From Staphylotrichum longicolle (lineage: Eukaryota; Ascomycota; Sordariomycetes; Sordariales; Chaetomiaceae), in NCBI GenBank assembly GCA_019096155.1, contig JAHCVI010000001.1, forward strand, positions 8,432,001 to 8,496,000: a DNA stretch of 64,000 nt, given 5' to 3'. A program made the position numbers and the translations under genes. Numbering within the stretch: position 1 is the first letter of the stretch; every line of letters begins with the position of its first letter. Positions 22,618 to 34,707 of this stretch are shown here, piece by piece. The notes beneath the pieces are model-generated. The model saw only the letters and a list, made by a program, of their open reading frames with translations. It did no database searches and was not told the DNA's origin.

Positions 22618-24373
22618 ATGCATGCCCGAGTACTAGTTGGGCGGATAGCTATCCAAGCGCGCGCCTTCAGCGCATCGCATGCTCCTAAGAATGGCTCCCA
22701 CCGCGCATCGGCCGTCACGGTACATCTGCAGCCCGAACGGAGCACCCAGGCCCAGTTGAAGGTGAGAGAGCACTGAGAAATTGAGGGAATCTGCGTCTTG
22801 CATCTCGACCACCACACACTAAACAGCCCCCCGTGAGACCTAGCGTGCAGCCATCGAACGCGTCAAGAAGGGACTGAAATCCCAACACGGCGGGCCCGAC
22901 CACAATGCCGCCGTGATTCTGGTCTCCAGGACCTTCGCCCCGTGGCTGCATGACCATGAGTTCATGCCCAAGATGCTTGCTGCCGCCGGCATGCACTCCC
23001 ACCCGGAGCACCCCGAGCAGCGAGATCTGACTGTGCTGGCTGCCGCCGTCGACGGGGTCCCGCGCTACAGTCGCGAACTCGACTACTTTGCCTCCTCAGA
23101 AGGCATCTCCGTCCTCCGTGGGAACGCTGGCCTCTTGCTCCCCCATCTGTGGGACGCCGGACGGGCCCCCGTCGACACCCAGCAAGCCTCTCTTGAGTTT
23201 CAGCCACCGGACACCCGATGTGTGGGGCCCATGAGAGTGACGGTCCCTCTCGCAAACACCCTCTTCACCAGCGGCACGCCGCACACGCTCCTTGCAAGCC
23301 GATGGCGAACCAATCCCGGACACGCTACGGATCTGGTCGAATTGGCCGAGAGGACGAGGGAGACAGTGGTTCTCACGGCATCGGACCTTGGTTTCCTGCC
23401 CAAGTCCGCCACCAGCGTGCGGACCAACCTCGTGCCCGTGACCCAGCCGCGCAAGGTCCTCGCCAGCCTGGGCAACATCCTGTCCAAAGTCGAAATCAAC
23501 GGCCAGCCGGCCCCGCCGTCCAAAGAACTCGAGGCCGTCGTCCCCCAGCTCCTCGAGCAGCGCCACAAGCGCGGCGGCCCTCCACCGGGCCCCGTCGGCG
23601 TCTGGGCGCTGACCATCCCCAAACGACTCATGGCCACGTACCCCACCGAGGCCTTGCGACTCGAGGACATGCAGGCCTCGGACGAACCCCGCCTGGCCCG
23701 GGCGACGGCCCAGATCTTTGACATGCTCATCGCCGACGGCTGCCGCCTCAGCAAAGTCTGTAAGTACCATCCACCATCCAGCAGCCCCTACCCAACCCCC
23801 TTTCCCCCCCAAACTTCGCACAGGAACTAACCCCCGAGGAACAAAAAAGTGAGCGGCGGCGGCGGCTGGGGCCCAAAGCAAGGCCTGCTGTCCCTCGATC
23901 CCCAGACAACCCTCGCCTCGGACGAGCACCAAGACATGCAGAGCTTCATCGACTCCTTCAAGCGCGAGGCCGTTCCCAAAAGAGAAGGAGAGGAAGAAAC
24001 CTTTGTCCAGTTCTTCGTCGAGGCCATGCCACCAACCCCCACCACCGCCACCACCACCTCCCCCACCACCACTGCCGCCGACCAACAACAACATCAACAA
24101 CAACAGCAGCAGCAAACAAAAACTCCATCCCACGCCCACTGGAAGAGGCCGGCCATCATGATCGGCACCGCCGGGTCTGCGATCGGCCTCGCGCCGCCAA
24201 CCCACGCGGTCGAGGCGTGCGTGGGCCTGTTCGGCGCCGTGTCCTCGGCGGGCGTGTACCTGGAGCGGGATGCCGAGGGGGATGGTGGTCGGCCTGCCAT
24301 GGCCAGCAAGCTGGATGCGCCTGGCTCATATCTCATATCGACCGCTGGCAGCTGGACAGATGGGGATGCGTAG
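22618..24373 (+). CDS. Conserved-looking mitochondrial protein of unknown function
   Basis: Exons 22618..22761, 22844..23759 and 23850..24373 join in frame to 527 residues. The second intron has GTAAGT and an ACTAAC branch point. The first acceptor was chosen at 22843 because the closer AG at 22850 breaks the frame. The N-terminus MHARVLVGRIAIQARAFSAS is a classic mitochondrial presequence with an R-A-F-S processing motif. The body has AAVILVSRTFAPWL, LLASRWRTNPGHATDLVELA and a Gly-rich GGGGWGPKQGLLSLDPQ at the start of exon 3. A Thr/Pro then Gln-rich insert (about residues 410-440) is followed by a small hydrophobic stretch IMIGTAGSAIGLA that may touch a membrane. I do not recognise a catalytic family. 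Confidence 0.8.
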
Positions 24374-24664
24374 ACATATATGTATGTAGAGATGAGTGCC
24401 ATCAGCTCCGTGTGAAGCAGGCTGGGCAGGGGTGATGGTGACATGTTCGTACGATACCCAACACCTTTTTCCGCATGCCAATGAACGGAACAAAAGGAAG
24501 TCAAGGATTAGGTCAGCGACAAGGAGCTCGCAAGCAAGTAAGGAGAGGTGACAAGTTTGCAGTCTCTATATGACCCCATGAGCGAAGGCCGGCGATGTCA
24601 AATAACCCAACAACAATTCCTCCACAACCAACCTATACACAAACCTCCAGGGTCCTCTTCCCAG

Positions 24665-26437
24665 TTACTCAATCATATCCACATCCTCACCCGCATCCTG
24701 CTGGGGCGCGCTCTGCGCAGCACCCTCACCCTGCTGCGCACCCCCACCAGCAAAGTAGTTATCCATCTCCGCATCCAGCTCCTCCTGCGTCTTCTTCTGC
24801 CGTCCCTCCCGTCCGCCTCTCTCACCGCGCCGACCACCACCGCCGCCGCCACTACCGCCACCACCACCCTCCCTTCTCGTACCCGGCCTCCTCCCACCAC
24901 CATCCCGCCGCCTACCGCCCCCGGCCATCGGACTCCTCGACCGGCTCAACCTCCCACCACCACCACCCCACCTCTCACCGCCGCCGCGCCCACGAGGCCG
25001 GTACCGATCCACGCCCCTCCTCGCCGCCTCCTCGTCCGACTCCCTCCTAGGCGAGAGCGACCGAGACCGCTGCCCGGGCACCGTGATGCGCTCGGCGAGC
25101 GGGCGTCCGGGGATGACGGCCGAGTCGAAGGGGTTGCGCGGGGACCCGCCGCCCGACGGCCCGCTGGGGAGCAGGGTGAGGCGGATGGGCTGGCCGGCGG
25201 CATTGGCGCCGTCAAACTCCTTGATGGCCTGCGCGGCGTCGCGGCTGGATTCGTACGTCACGAAGGCGGTGCCCTCGGAGCGGCCGGCGCGGTCGTACTT
25301 CATCTCGAGCTTGACGAGGGGGCCAATGCGGGAGAAGAGGCCCTGCGTGTTGCGTTTGGTGAGTACCTCTGTGTGTGTGTGTGTGTGTGTGTGCAAAGGA
25401 GTGGAGTTTAGGCAAGGGGAGAGGAAGCGTACTTCGAGGTCTTCTTTGGTCAGTTCGTAGTGGATGTTGTCGACTCTGAGCTTGCTGCCCCTGGAATCGC
25501 TGCAGGTTTTGGTCAGAATGGTGTCTCTCTGAGCATGTCAGAAAGAGTGTCGTACCTGGAAGGCTCAGGAGAGTAACGGCGTCGAGGACCGGAGCGACGG
25601 TTCCCTGGTGCCAGGGTCAGCAACGCGCCAATACCACAAGGTTGCACGATCAGAACATACCATAATCCTCAAACCTATCGTGAACCCACTCGCTGTACAA
25701 CCAGGTCAGCCTCACATCCATCGGCCACAGCCCGCAAGTCCAGGGCATACGCACGAGTCGAGGTTCCGCGGGGCATCGTCTCTGAAGGGCTGTCGTGCCA
25801 AACAACGATCAGGAGCTTGTTAGCCGAACGGAATTCAAGTGGAAGGCTGTTACCCTCCCCCCATGTCGTGATCCCAATCCAATCCATAGCAGTGTAATCC
25901 GAGGGGCCACATCGAAGCAACCGCGAAGCACGCACACACACACACACAATAGCTAGGGCCATGTGCGTGGGCTGCATCGTTTCGAACCAAGTTCTGAAGA
26001 GAGGCTGTGCGATCGACGAGAGGGGAAGGAGATGGGAGGGAGAGAGAGGGTTCAATCAACCTATCACGCCGTTGTGCGACGGGCGAGTCATCAGCAATTG
26101 TGCGCTCCGCGTGAAGAGAAGGGAGGACCATCAAGGCCAAGTCAATGTGTACACACCTTTCTGACACCATCTCTGGGATAGTCTGATCTGTCCGATCTGT
26201 CACCGCGACGACGGCCGCCGCCACGCGAGCCTCTGTTGTTGTTGTTGTTCTATAGACATGAGAGTCAGCCAACTGGTCGTATGGTCGCTGGGCTGTTTCG
26301 CTCCATCAATGGCTCGAAGGACGAAGGGCGAAGGACGAAGGACGGGGCAGGCTGAAGAGAGAGAAGATCGGCTCGGAGCGTACCTGCTTGCGATCCTCAA
26401 GGATATCGTCAAGACTGCGGTCAAGGGCGCGATCCAT
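24665..26437 (-). CDS. mRNA export adaptor ALY/REF (Yra1/Mlo3 type), seven exons
   Basis: Exons complement(24665..25342, 25433..25499, 25556..25604, 25661..25692, 25755..25789, 26157..26249, 26384..26437) join with every phase matching to 335 residues. The N-terminal MDRALDRSLDDIL is the REF box that binds the UAP56/Sub2 helicase. The RRM covers about residues 92-165 with RNP2 LRVDNI and RNP1 GTAFVTY. The rest is Arg/Gly rich, ending with the second REF box, KKTQEELDAEMDNYFA. It should couple splicing to nuclear export of mRNA. Intron 2 is 367 bases, much longer than its siblings, and contains a CA repeat; intron 6 contains a TG repeat. In budding yeast the YRA1 intron is also oversized and autoregulatory. 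Confidence 0.93.
25372..25393 (+). repeat. TG dinucleotide repeat in ALY/REF intron 6
   Basis: Eleven consecutive TG units lie inside the 90-base intron between exons 6 and 7 of the ALY/REF gene; on the transcript this reads as CA repeats near the donor. Confidence 0.95.
25933..25948 (+). repeat. CA dinucleotide repeat in ALY/REF intron 2
   Basis: Eight CA units within the 367-base intron 2; on the transcript this reads as UG repeats. Confidence 0.95.
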
Positions 26438-27133
26438 TGTGTCTGTAGAGTCTCGAGTTTCAGTTATATAGTGGTTTTGTTGCTGGGTCGAGCCGCGCGA
26501 GAATGGATAATTCAGAAGAGCCTTGTCTCGGAATCCATGCTCGGTTGGCGCAACTCAAGACAGCTCAAAGATGCCCCACATAGATATGCATTTAAAACAC
26601 AGCCCACTTGATTCGTTATCGGCTTCTTCAACGGGCTGCGGCATGCATCTCAGATTCTCAAGGATGCGAAACAAACCACCACAAGACGTCACTTGAGGTC
26701 ATCACAGTCGAGAATGCACACCGTCACGAGGGAGTTCTGGGTTTCAGTCTACGTCGCATTTTTGGTAACTCCTTGACTCTGCGTACATATGGCACTGAAA
26801 AAGCCGGCAGAACCACTAAAAAAAGAGAAAACCCGCCTTCCTTCTTCCTTGATAGGCACCGAAGCACTCGCACCCTTGACTGATTAAAGTGCAGGCGCCC
26901 AAACCCCTACCAGAGCTTTTTTGGTGAGCGTCAACCAGATGCCAGGCCCCCACAAAAAAGGGCGAAAAAAAGAAAACCCTGCACCAAGCAGCGCGCCCCT
27001 GCCGTCTCTTTCTACCAGAAAACCGCAGCACAATGTCCCTCCTCAGAATAGTGCCAAATGCCGATGCCGGTGTTGGGGAATGTGTGAGGTATGCCGAAAG
27101 AAAGAGGGTATGTCGAATATGAGAAGAACGTCT
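26438..27133. other. Intergenic: ALY/REF promoter and eIF4A 3' region
   Basis: No supported gene; both neighbours are on the minus strand. Confidence 0.55.
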
Positions 27134-27517
27134 TTAGATCAGGTCGGCCACATTCATGGGCATCTCCTCGATCTGGGTGCTGTAGAACTGCTCAATCTCG
27201 CGCATCATGCGCACATCGTCGGCGGTGACGAAGTTAATCGCAACACCCTTACGACCGAAACGACCACCACGACCAATGCGGTGAATGTAGTTCTCGCGGT
27301 TGGCGGGAAGGTCGTAGTTGATGACCAGCGACACCTGCTGGACGTCGATGCCACGGGCCAGGAGATCGGTGGCGATCAGGACACGCGAGGAGCCGGAACG
27401 GAACTCCTTCATAATCAGGTCACGCTGAGCCTGATCCATGTCGCCGTGCATGGCCGAGACGGTGAAGTCGCGGGCAGTGAGCTTGTCAGTGAGCCAGTCG
27501 ACCTTGCGGCGCGTGTT

Positions 27518-27556
<39 letters not shown>

Positions 27557-28693
27557 GAGATCCGACAGGGTGTCGAGCTTCCAGTCCTCCTTCTCAACGG
27601 CAATGTAGAACTGCTTGATACCCTCGAGGGTAAGCTCGTCCTTCTTGACGAGAATGCGGACGGGGTCACGCATGAACTTGGTGGTAACCTCGAGCACGTC
27701 CTGGGGCATGGTGGCAGAGAGCAGGACGACCTGGGTAGACTGGGGGAGCAGCTGGAAGATGTCGTAGATTTGCTCGGTGAAACCGCGCTATTCACTCTTA
27801 ATGCCTGGTTTCAACCATTGATCGACCAAGAAAAGCACTCACCGAAAGCATCTCGTCGGCCTCGTCGAGAACGAACATCTTCATGCCGTCGGTCTTGAGG
27901 AAGCGGCGCTGGATCATGTCGTGGACACGGCCAGGGGTGCCGACAACAACCTGGGGGCCGTCCTGGAGAGCCTTCATGTCATCACGGACGCTGGTGCCAC
28001 CAATGCAGGCGTGGCACTCAATGTTCATGAAGTCGCCGATGGCGATGACGACCTTCTGGATCTGCTGCGCCAACTCACGGGTGGGAGCAAGGATGAGAGC
28101 CTGGCACTGCTTGACGTTGGGGTCGATCTTCTGGAGGACCGAGATGGAGAAGGTAGCGGTCTTGCCAGTACCGGACTGGGCCTGAGCAATCACATCATGG
28201 CCTGATTGCGGGTGTCAGCTGCCACTCGCCCTGCGCTCGCAATGAGGGACGATCCCAACTTACCCTTGATGACGGGCATGATAGCGCGCTGCTGGATAGC
28301 AGAGGGGCGCTCGAAACCATAGGCGTAGATGCCTTTGACAGCGTCAGCGAGTGTCCAAAAAATCGCCACTGCAGTATTGTTGGCGGGGGGGAGCTCTTAC
28401 CGCGAAGCAGCTCGGCCTTGAGGTTCATGTCATCGAAGGAGTCGACAGTCTCATCGTAGTTAGACTCGATCTGTCCTGTAGTGCAGATGGTTGTTAGCGG
28501 CCATGGTCTATCGTGCCCGGCGTGGTCGAAAGTGTGCGCGGAGAACTTTCAGGCGGGGATGCATGGCAGCAACCAGCAGACGCTCTGCGCAGAGCATCCG
28601 ACTGATGGCGCATGCGATCCTCGTCCAAAAGGCCAGGAGAATGGAGATAAACGTACCCTCGGGGACATCCTCGAGTCCCTTGTCGGTAGCCAT
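27134..28693 (-). CDS. Translation initiation factor eIF4A, DEAD-box RNA helicase
   Basis: Five exons, complement(27134..27787, 27843..28201, 28264..28332, 28401..28475, 28657..28693), give 397 residues, the standard eIF4A length. Motifs are in order: AQSGTGKT (67-75), PTRELAQQ, GG and TPGR, DEAD (173-176), SAT (204-206), ARGIDVQQ, and HRIGRGGRFG. The fourth intron interrupts DEADEMLS/RGFTEQIYD. The protein unwinds mRNA leaders as part of eIF4F in the cytosol. The start MATDKGLEDVPEG and the C-terminus MNVADLI match the family. It shares a 749-base divergent region with the JmjC gene. Confidence 0.97.
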
Positions 28694-29442
28694 GATTGCG
28701 ATGTAGTTCCGCAAAGATTTCCAGATCCAAGCCCGGCTTAGATCTAGAAATACAGAGAGTGGTGGGGTAGCGAGAAAAAAATCCGCAGACGACTCGGCGC
28801 GAGTGCTGCAGAAGGTCTCGGAGAAAAAGGATTACCAGAAAAGAATATAGATTCAGAAGGTCTCAGTATTCTAACTGAGAGCCGTTGAATCTATGAAAGG
28901 TCGTGGTATCTGAAGGTGATTGTCCTGGACTGGTGGTGATCGGGAGGAGAAAAGAGCCTGGGCAGGGCGGGAAGGTGATAAAAATTCCTTTTGGCGGAGC
29001 AGAATTTATGGCAGCCTCAGGCACCAACCCCGCTTGCCAACCAACAAGGTTGGTGGGGCAGTTCTTTATCGCTGTTTTTCAGTGGCGCACACTGGCCCCC
29101 GGGGCAAATCCAGCCCTCCACTGTGTGCGCCTCGGTGAGTCTGCCCCGGCAAGCTCAGGCTCCCACTTACAGGGGGGTTAATGAATACCACTGCGCCCAC
29201 ATACATGGATGCCGACCTAACACTACAGATCCCGTCCATGCACATGTACCACGCATTTCTGCCGTCTTTAGTCTTCCCGTTCACTCACAGTTTTTAACTT
29301 TTTACTTCTCTTTTTGTGGACGGCCAGGTCGCCGTTGCAAGCCTCGGTGCCCTGCTGAGGGAGGGCTTCAGCAGCCAACGGATCTGTGGCCAGACTTTTC
29401 TCAACACCATTTATTGGTTGGCACAAACCTCGCCGCACCATC
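28694..29442. other. Intergenic: divergent eIF4A/JmjC upstream region
   Basis: No supported gene. The small open frames here have no motifs. Confidence 0.55.
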
Positions 29443-31264
29443 ATGATCCTGCCTTCACGCCAGCGGCAAATCCGGAACCGCGCCTTGGAAGAGGATGGCG
29501 CCGGGACTGAGAATCAGCCACTGACTCACTCGTCGAGTCACCCAATGACTGGTGATGACCTTGAGGACGAGTCTGACCTCGGCTCACCCGTCCCTCCGCA
29601 CCCACTCGGCATCAAACCACTGGGCAACAAGTACTTTTCCAGCGGCGGAGATGCTCGGAGGAATATGGGGATGTTGCAAGCGCTACCCGACGAGATGCTC
29701 ATGCAGCTTCTCGAGTACATGGACAAGCAAGCCTTGAGACGGCTGGGCTACACCTGCAAGTTTCTCTTCGCCTGCTGCACGGCTGACGACATCTGGAAAT
29801 CGATCTTTCTCGAGTAAGTTGTACCCTTGCGATTCCCCGAGTTGCTTGGAGAATAGATGGCGCAGGATCACGAATCAGAAGCGTAATGGGGTGTCATGGT
29901 ATGTGTATTTCTATGAACCATTGCGAGTGCCTTGGAAGTGGTGAGGCCGCCCCAAACCAGCAGAGTTCCTAGTTTCATACTCCTCCCATCATCACGGCCG
30001 CGATCTTTTTGTACAGTTTGCGTGGCAACGCTCGTCAAGTGGCGCAATGTGTATGCGATGCAGAGAGAACTGGCGCTAATAGCCTTCTAGGTCGGAGCTC
30101 GGGAAGGAGTCCTCGTTCGAGTGGCGAGGATCCTGGAGAGCAACCGTTCTTGGGCTGTCCCCAGAACGGAACATCCGGATAGATTGCAGCAACGTCTTCT
30201 CCGACGTGCTGCACCGGCCGTTTGTCTGCAGCCATATTTCGCTCGGGCACTATACCAAGAGCATCCCAAAAGCCAACGAGATTGATCGCTTCGACGATCT
30301 CTCGTACGATGAGTTTGCGGGAAAATGGAGCAAGAAGCCGTTTGTCCTCACCAAATGCATACAGTCTTGGCCAGTCACCAAGTCTTGGAGCCTGGAGAGC
30401 CTTCTGTCGCAGTATGCAGACGTGGTTTTCCGAGCGGAGGCCGTGGATTGGTCCTTTGCGACCTACTGCCAGTACATGCGGCACAGCCGGGACGAGAGCC
30501 CTCTCTATCTGTTCGATCGAAAATTTGCAGAGAAGATGTCTCTCAAGGTTGGCAAAGTCGAGGGGGCGGCATATTGGAAGCCCGACTGCTTCGGACCAGA
30601 CCTGTTTGAGCTTCTAGGAGCGGAGCGGCCAGCCCACCGTTGGCTCATCATCGGCCCCGAGCGCAGCGGGTCAACCTTCCACAAGGATCCCAATGCCACG
30701 AGCGCGTGGAATGCCGTGATTCAGGGGGCGAAATACTGGATCATGTTCCCTCCGTCGGCGGCAGTGCCCGGGGTGTTTGTGTCCCGGGACAGCAGCGAAG
30801 TTACCAGCCCCCTCAGCATCGCTGAGTGGCTCCTAGAGTTCCACGCCGAGGCTCGCAAGCTGCCCGAGTGCAGAGAAGGCATCTGCAGGGCGGGCGAGAT
30901 TCTCCATGTCCCGAGCGGCTGGTGGCACCTCGTCGTGAACTTGGAGGACGGCATTGCCCTGACACAGAACTTCGTGCCCGAGTCTCACATCGGCAGTGTC
31001 TTGTCCTTTTTGAAGGACAAGGCAGACCAGGTGTCTGGTTTTGAGAGCGATGTTTCCGATCCGTACAGTCTCTTCGTGGGCCGGTTAAGAGAGGAGCGGC
31101 CTGAACTGCTCGAAGAGGGCTTCAGACAGCTGGCCGAGAAGAAGAGACGATGGGATACGGTGGTGGGTGATGAAGACGGCTCCGAGGAGCATCCGCAAAA
31201 GAAGAGCACCGGGTTCAGCTTTGGCTTTGGATTCGGGGACGAAGACGACGAAGAGATACCCTGA
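29443..31264 (+). CDS. F-box and JmjC-domain protein (JMJD6-related 2-oxoglutarate oxygenase)
   Basis: Exons 29443..29813 and 30091..31264 give 514 residues; an in-frame ATG at 29386 would add 19. An F-box (LQALPDEMLMQLLEYMDK, about 78-123) precedes a JmjC domain. The iron ligands are His321 and Asp323 in STFHKDPNATSAWN and His403 in VPSGWWHLVVNL, and Lys in QGAKYWIMFPP fits the 2-oxoglutarate site, so it should be active. JMJD6 relatives hydroxylate lysines of nuclear proteins; the F-box suggests a link to ubiquitin ligases. The tail is Lys/Glu rich then FSFGFGFGDEDDEE. The 277-base intron contains a phase-matched candidate cassette exon (see findings). Confidence 0.88.
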
Positions 31265-32389
31265 TGTTCAGAGCGAGACAGGGCGCTGAGCTGGGTGAGG
31301 TCAGTTGGAGATGGAGATGCACCTAAGCACGGCGTGTGATCTAGTCTGTAGAACAACACGCACGGGGTGCTCCGGGACCCGGCTCTTGAATTCTGTCCCA
31401 GACCATTCATCACTCCTCTTTGTTTGCTTGAGGATTGAAGTTCCAGTAAGGGAGTCGATGCGATTGATTGGCCGAGTCCCCGACCTTGGGCGAGGTTGAC
31501 AAGCACAGACCAAAATGGTCAGGGCGGCACGCCCCGACATTGACACTGTGTCGCACTGTGGTTTTGAACACTGTCCAGTGGTCCCAAAGAGCGCAGAGAC
31601 CGCCTGATGAGCGCTCTCTCCTCCGCACTCAGCCAGCACTGTCTCTTGGCAGCTCTGCAGGCGGGTGCTCCAGACCACTTCTGCCGTCCCCGCTGCCTTG
31701 GGCTCAGCTGAACGCGTGGGCTGCCCTGCACTATCTCGCTCTCACCTCTCAATCAACATTCAGCAGTTGGGTCTCTGCACTTTTGGAACTGTTCGTTATA
31801 TTGCTTGCGGGAGCATATTGCAACCGACCTTCTTTGAGATTGGGCCTGATCCCAACCCAACCCGTTCAACTTCGTTTCGCATAACACCCCGCCCCGTTTC
31901 CCGATCCCTGCGCGGCTCGCATCCCCCCCCCCCTGGAGACGATTAGGAGCAACACCCCTCGATGACAACATGCGCTTAGACGACCACCACTGCTGCGATC
32001 TCGACTCTTTTCGGTCCCCGCATCGTCTCTCGCCCGTGCCCGCGCGGTGAAGCAACTGTCGCCCTGTCATCTCGGCGCGGCCCCGCAACAGGCAGCTCAC
32101 CGACTCCGCTCGACGCCCGAGATAGGTGCAGTCTGGCGCAGGCATACCTATCATTACAAAAAGCATACGCCCGTACTCCGTCACACGCTCTTTCTCTCAA
32201 TCGTTACCTTCGCCGCGCCGTGCTTTGTTCTGTTTTCCACCCGCCTCCCAACTGCCTCCAACATAATACCTTTGACCAGCGTTGGGTGCATACCCGCACG
32301 CGGTCTCTTAGTCACCGAGTAACGCGCCGCTTCCACGAAACCCCACACACCACCCTCCCATTGCAGCCTCGTACTCTCGCGCCGAAGCC
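31265..32389. other. Intergenic: JmjC 3' region and CCCH-SMR promoter/leader
   Basis: About 1.1 kb without a supported gene. A short C run is at about 31925-31935, followed by pyrimidine-rich sequence ahead of the ATG. Confidence 0.55.
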
Positions 32390-34707
32390 ATGGTCTCCGA
32401 CGAAACCTACGACATCTGCCTCCCCGTCCTTCAGGACTCGAGCATCGAGGATGAGGAGAAGACGGACAAGCTCGAAGAGCTCCTCAAGGAAAAGACGAAC
32501 CTGACTGGGCAAGCGCTGGAGAACGCAATATTAGATGCATTATGGAGGTATCGGGAGGGAGGGGGCAGCACAACCTCGCCGCCGCCAATCCGGCAGACCA
32601 TCCTGCGACGGCCGTCGCCGGCGTCCTGGCGCGGTTCTGGCACCCCGCTCTCGAGCTCGCCTCGGCTTGGTGTGAGCCCGCTTGCTCCGCCGGGCTTCAT
32701 GCCTACGCCGCTCAGCCGGACAAAGTCGTCGACTGCGTCCCCGTTTGGCTCTCCGCGGCCGTCTCCGAGGCTGGCGTTTGCCACTCCCGTGCCGCACAGC
32801 CCGAATTTGAACGCCTACCAGTTCGCCCACGACGACGCGCCGTCACAAGAGGTGTTTGGGGATTACCAGTCTGACAATGTGGACTGGCTCGTGAGCGACG
32901 ATGCTATCAGTGTGACATCTTCGGTTGGTGGCTCCAGCGGGCTGAATGTCAGTGCGCCCGAGTTTGTTTCCACGCAGCAGCAGACCGACATGACTCCCTA
33001 CGACATGCTGCGGTCGATCCTCGGGCAGACCAAGTCAGATGACGAGATCAGCGCCGCGCTGGCCATGCACGGGTACGACCTCGGCGCCACCGTTGCGGCT
33101 ATCATGGAGACTCAGGTGCAGGAGAACCTGGCGCTGGCTGCTGAAGCTGAGGCGAGCCGAGTAGTCATTGGGAAAGCCCTGGGTTCTGACGGCCGTCCGG
33201 GCACACCGGCGGACCAGCAGAAGTCGGGCGTTATCTGCAAGTTTTATCTGTCCACGGGCCAGTGCCTGCGCGCCGACTGCCGATTCAGCCATGATCTAAG
33301 CAACCACATCTGCAAGTGAGTAGAAGAATAAGCTTCCGGCTGCCCTCTATATTGACATGGATCCAGGTATTGGGTTGCGGGTAACTGCCTTGCTGGCAGT
33401 ACCTGTATCTTCTCGCACGACCCTGCGCATCTCGTCAACCGGTTGCATATCGATGGTTCCGGTACTCCGCCGACCCAGCATGCAACCGTCAATCTGCAAG
33501 ACTACAGTAGCTTCCCAGCACTGCAACCGGGCACACCGGAGCAGCTAGCCATATTTCCTGCTGCCAGCAATTATCCCTCTCTGGGCGTTACTCCTCCGCC
33601 TGGATTCAAGGCGCACCACGCCTACCCTGACCGGCCCCGGTCTCGGCCGGGCAGTCGGCACCAGCAGAAAGATAACACGCAAGCTGCCCCCTCGCCAGAC
33701 GATGCAGACGCGTTCCCGTCGCTTGGCTCAGCTGTCGTCAAGCAGGGCAAGAAGCATCACGGGAAAAGAGGCGGCCACGGCCACGGACCCAAGGAGAACT
33801 TTGCGCCCAGCACTCTGGCGGACATTGTCAAGATGTCTCCATCTCCGGCCCCGGCCGTGCCGAACCGCAGAGTACCGCGCAATGGGAGCTCGACCAACGT
33901 TCGTAACGGGGAGAATAGCGCAGCTGCCCAGGCGATTCCGAATCCAAAGCACATCCCCTGGCTTGAGACTGGTGACAAGGCCAACAAGGCCTATCTCAAG
34001 GCGCGACAGGAGGCCATCAAGCACGGTGGTCTCCGCAACAAGTTCCTACAGAGGTATGCTGCATTTCATGGGTAGTAGACGCATGTATGTCAGTTTCAGA
34101 TACTGATGTGTGTAACAGCGCTGCGCAGGCATGGAACCGCAACGACGCGCGGGCGGCCAAGGCGCTCAGCCTGCGCGGGCAGAGCGAAAACGATCTTATG
34201 CGGAGGGCGCATCGCGAAGCGGCGCAGCAGCTCTACGACGAGCGCAACAAGGACAGAACGAGCTGCCCGGAGATCTACGTAGATCTGCACGGGCTGCACC
34301 CCGAGGAAGCGGTCGAGTACCTCGAAGGCGTACTGATGGAGAACGTTTCGGAGAGCAGGCCGATCTACGCCATCACAGGCACGGGACACCACAGCAAGAA
34401 TGGTAAGGACAAGGTCGGCAAGGCGGTCCGGGGCTTTCTGAACGAGTGGCGCTATGCCTACCGCGAGTTTTCGGTACCCGGAGACCGCAACAGCACGGGT
34501 GGTATCCTCGGCATCGACGCGCGTAGCTGGGACCGCTCGCTCTCGCAGGACGGCAAGACACTGACGAGGAAGGAGGATGACAAGGAGGAGGTGGATATCC
34601 TGTCCCAAGGTGTCGAGATCGGCGAGGGCAAGGTCAAGCTGCTTGTTAGGGACACGTCGGTGCCAAAGGAGCCGCCCAAAGGCCCGTCAGGGGCGAGGGG
34701 CAGGTGA
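32390..34707 (+). CDS. CCCH zinc-finger protein with DUF1771 and SMR domains
   Basis: Exons 32390..33315, 33367..34053 and 34119..34707 give 733 residues. The N-terminal 60 residues form helices (LEELLKEKTNLTGQALENAIL). A CUE/UBA-like helical segment is near MTPYDMLRSILGQTKSDDEI. Two CCCH fingers follow at about 288-330, CKFYLSTGQCLRADCRFSH and CKYWVAGNCLAGSTCIFSH, the first intron splitting between them. A DUF1771 helix pair (AAQAWNRNDARAAKAL) leads into an SMR domain with VDLHGLH and TGTGHHSKNG. SMR domains of this type (Cue2, N4BP2) cut mRNA at stalled ribosomes; the CCCH fingers suggest RNA binding. A role in mRNA surveillance is inferred. Confidence 0.88.

Noticed and set aside
23096..24205. 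369-codon minus-strand frame with long Gly and Leu runs
   Set aside because: It is antisense to the mitochondrial protein gene and spans its intron; the runs are reverse reads of Thr/Pro and Gln codons.
27788..27842. Apparent frameshift in eIF4A
   Set aside because: It is a normal 55-base GT-AG intron; both sides join exactly in the family sequence.
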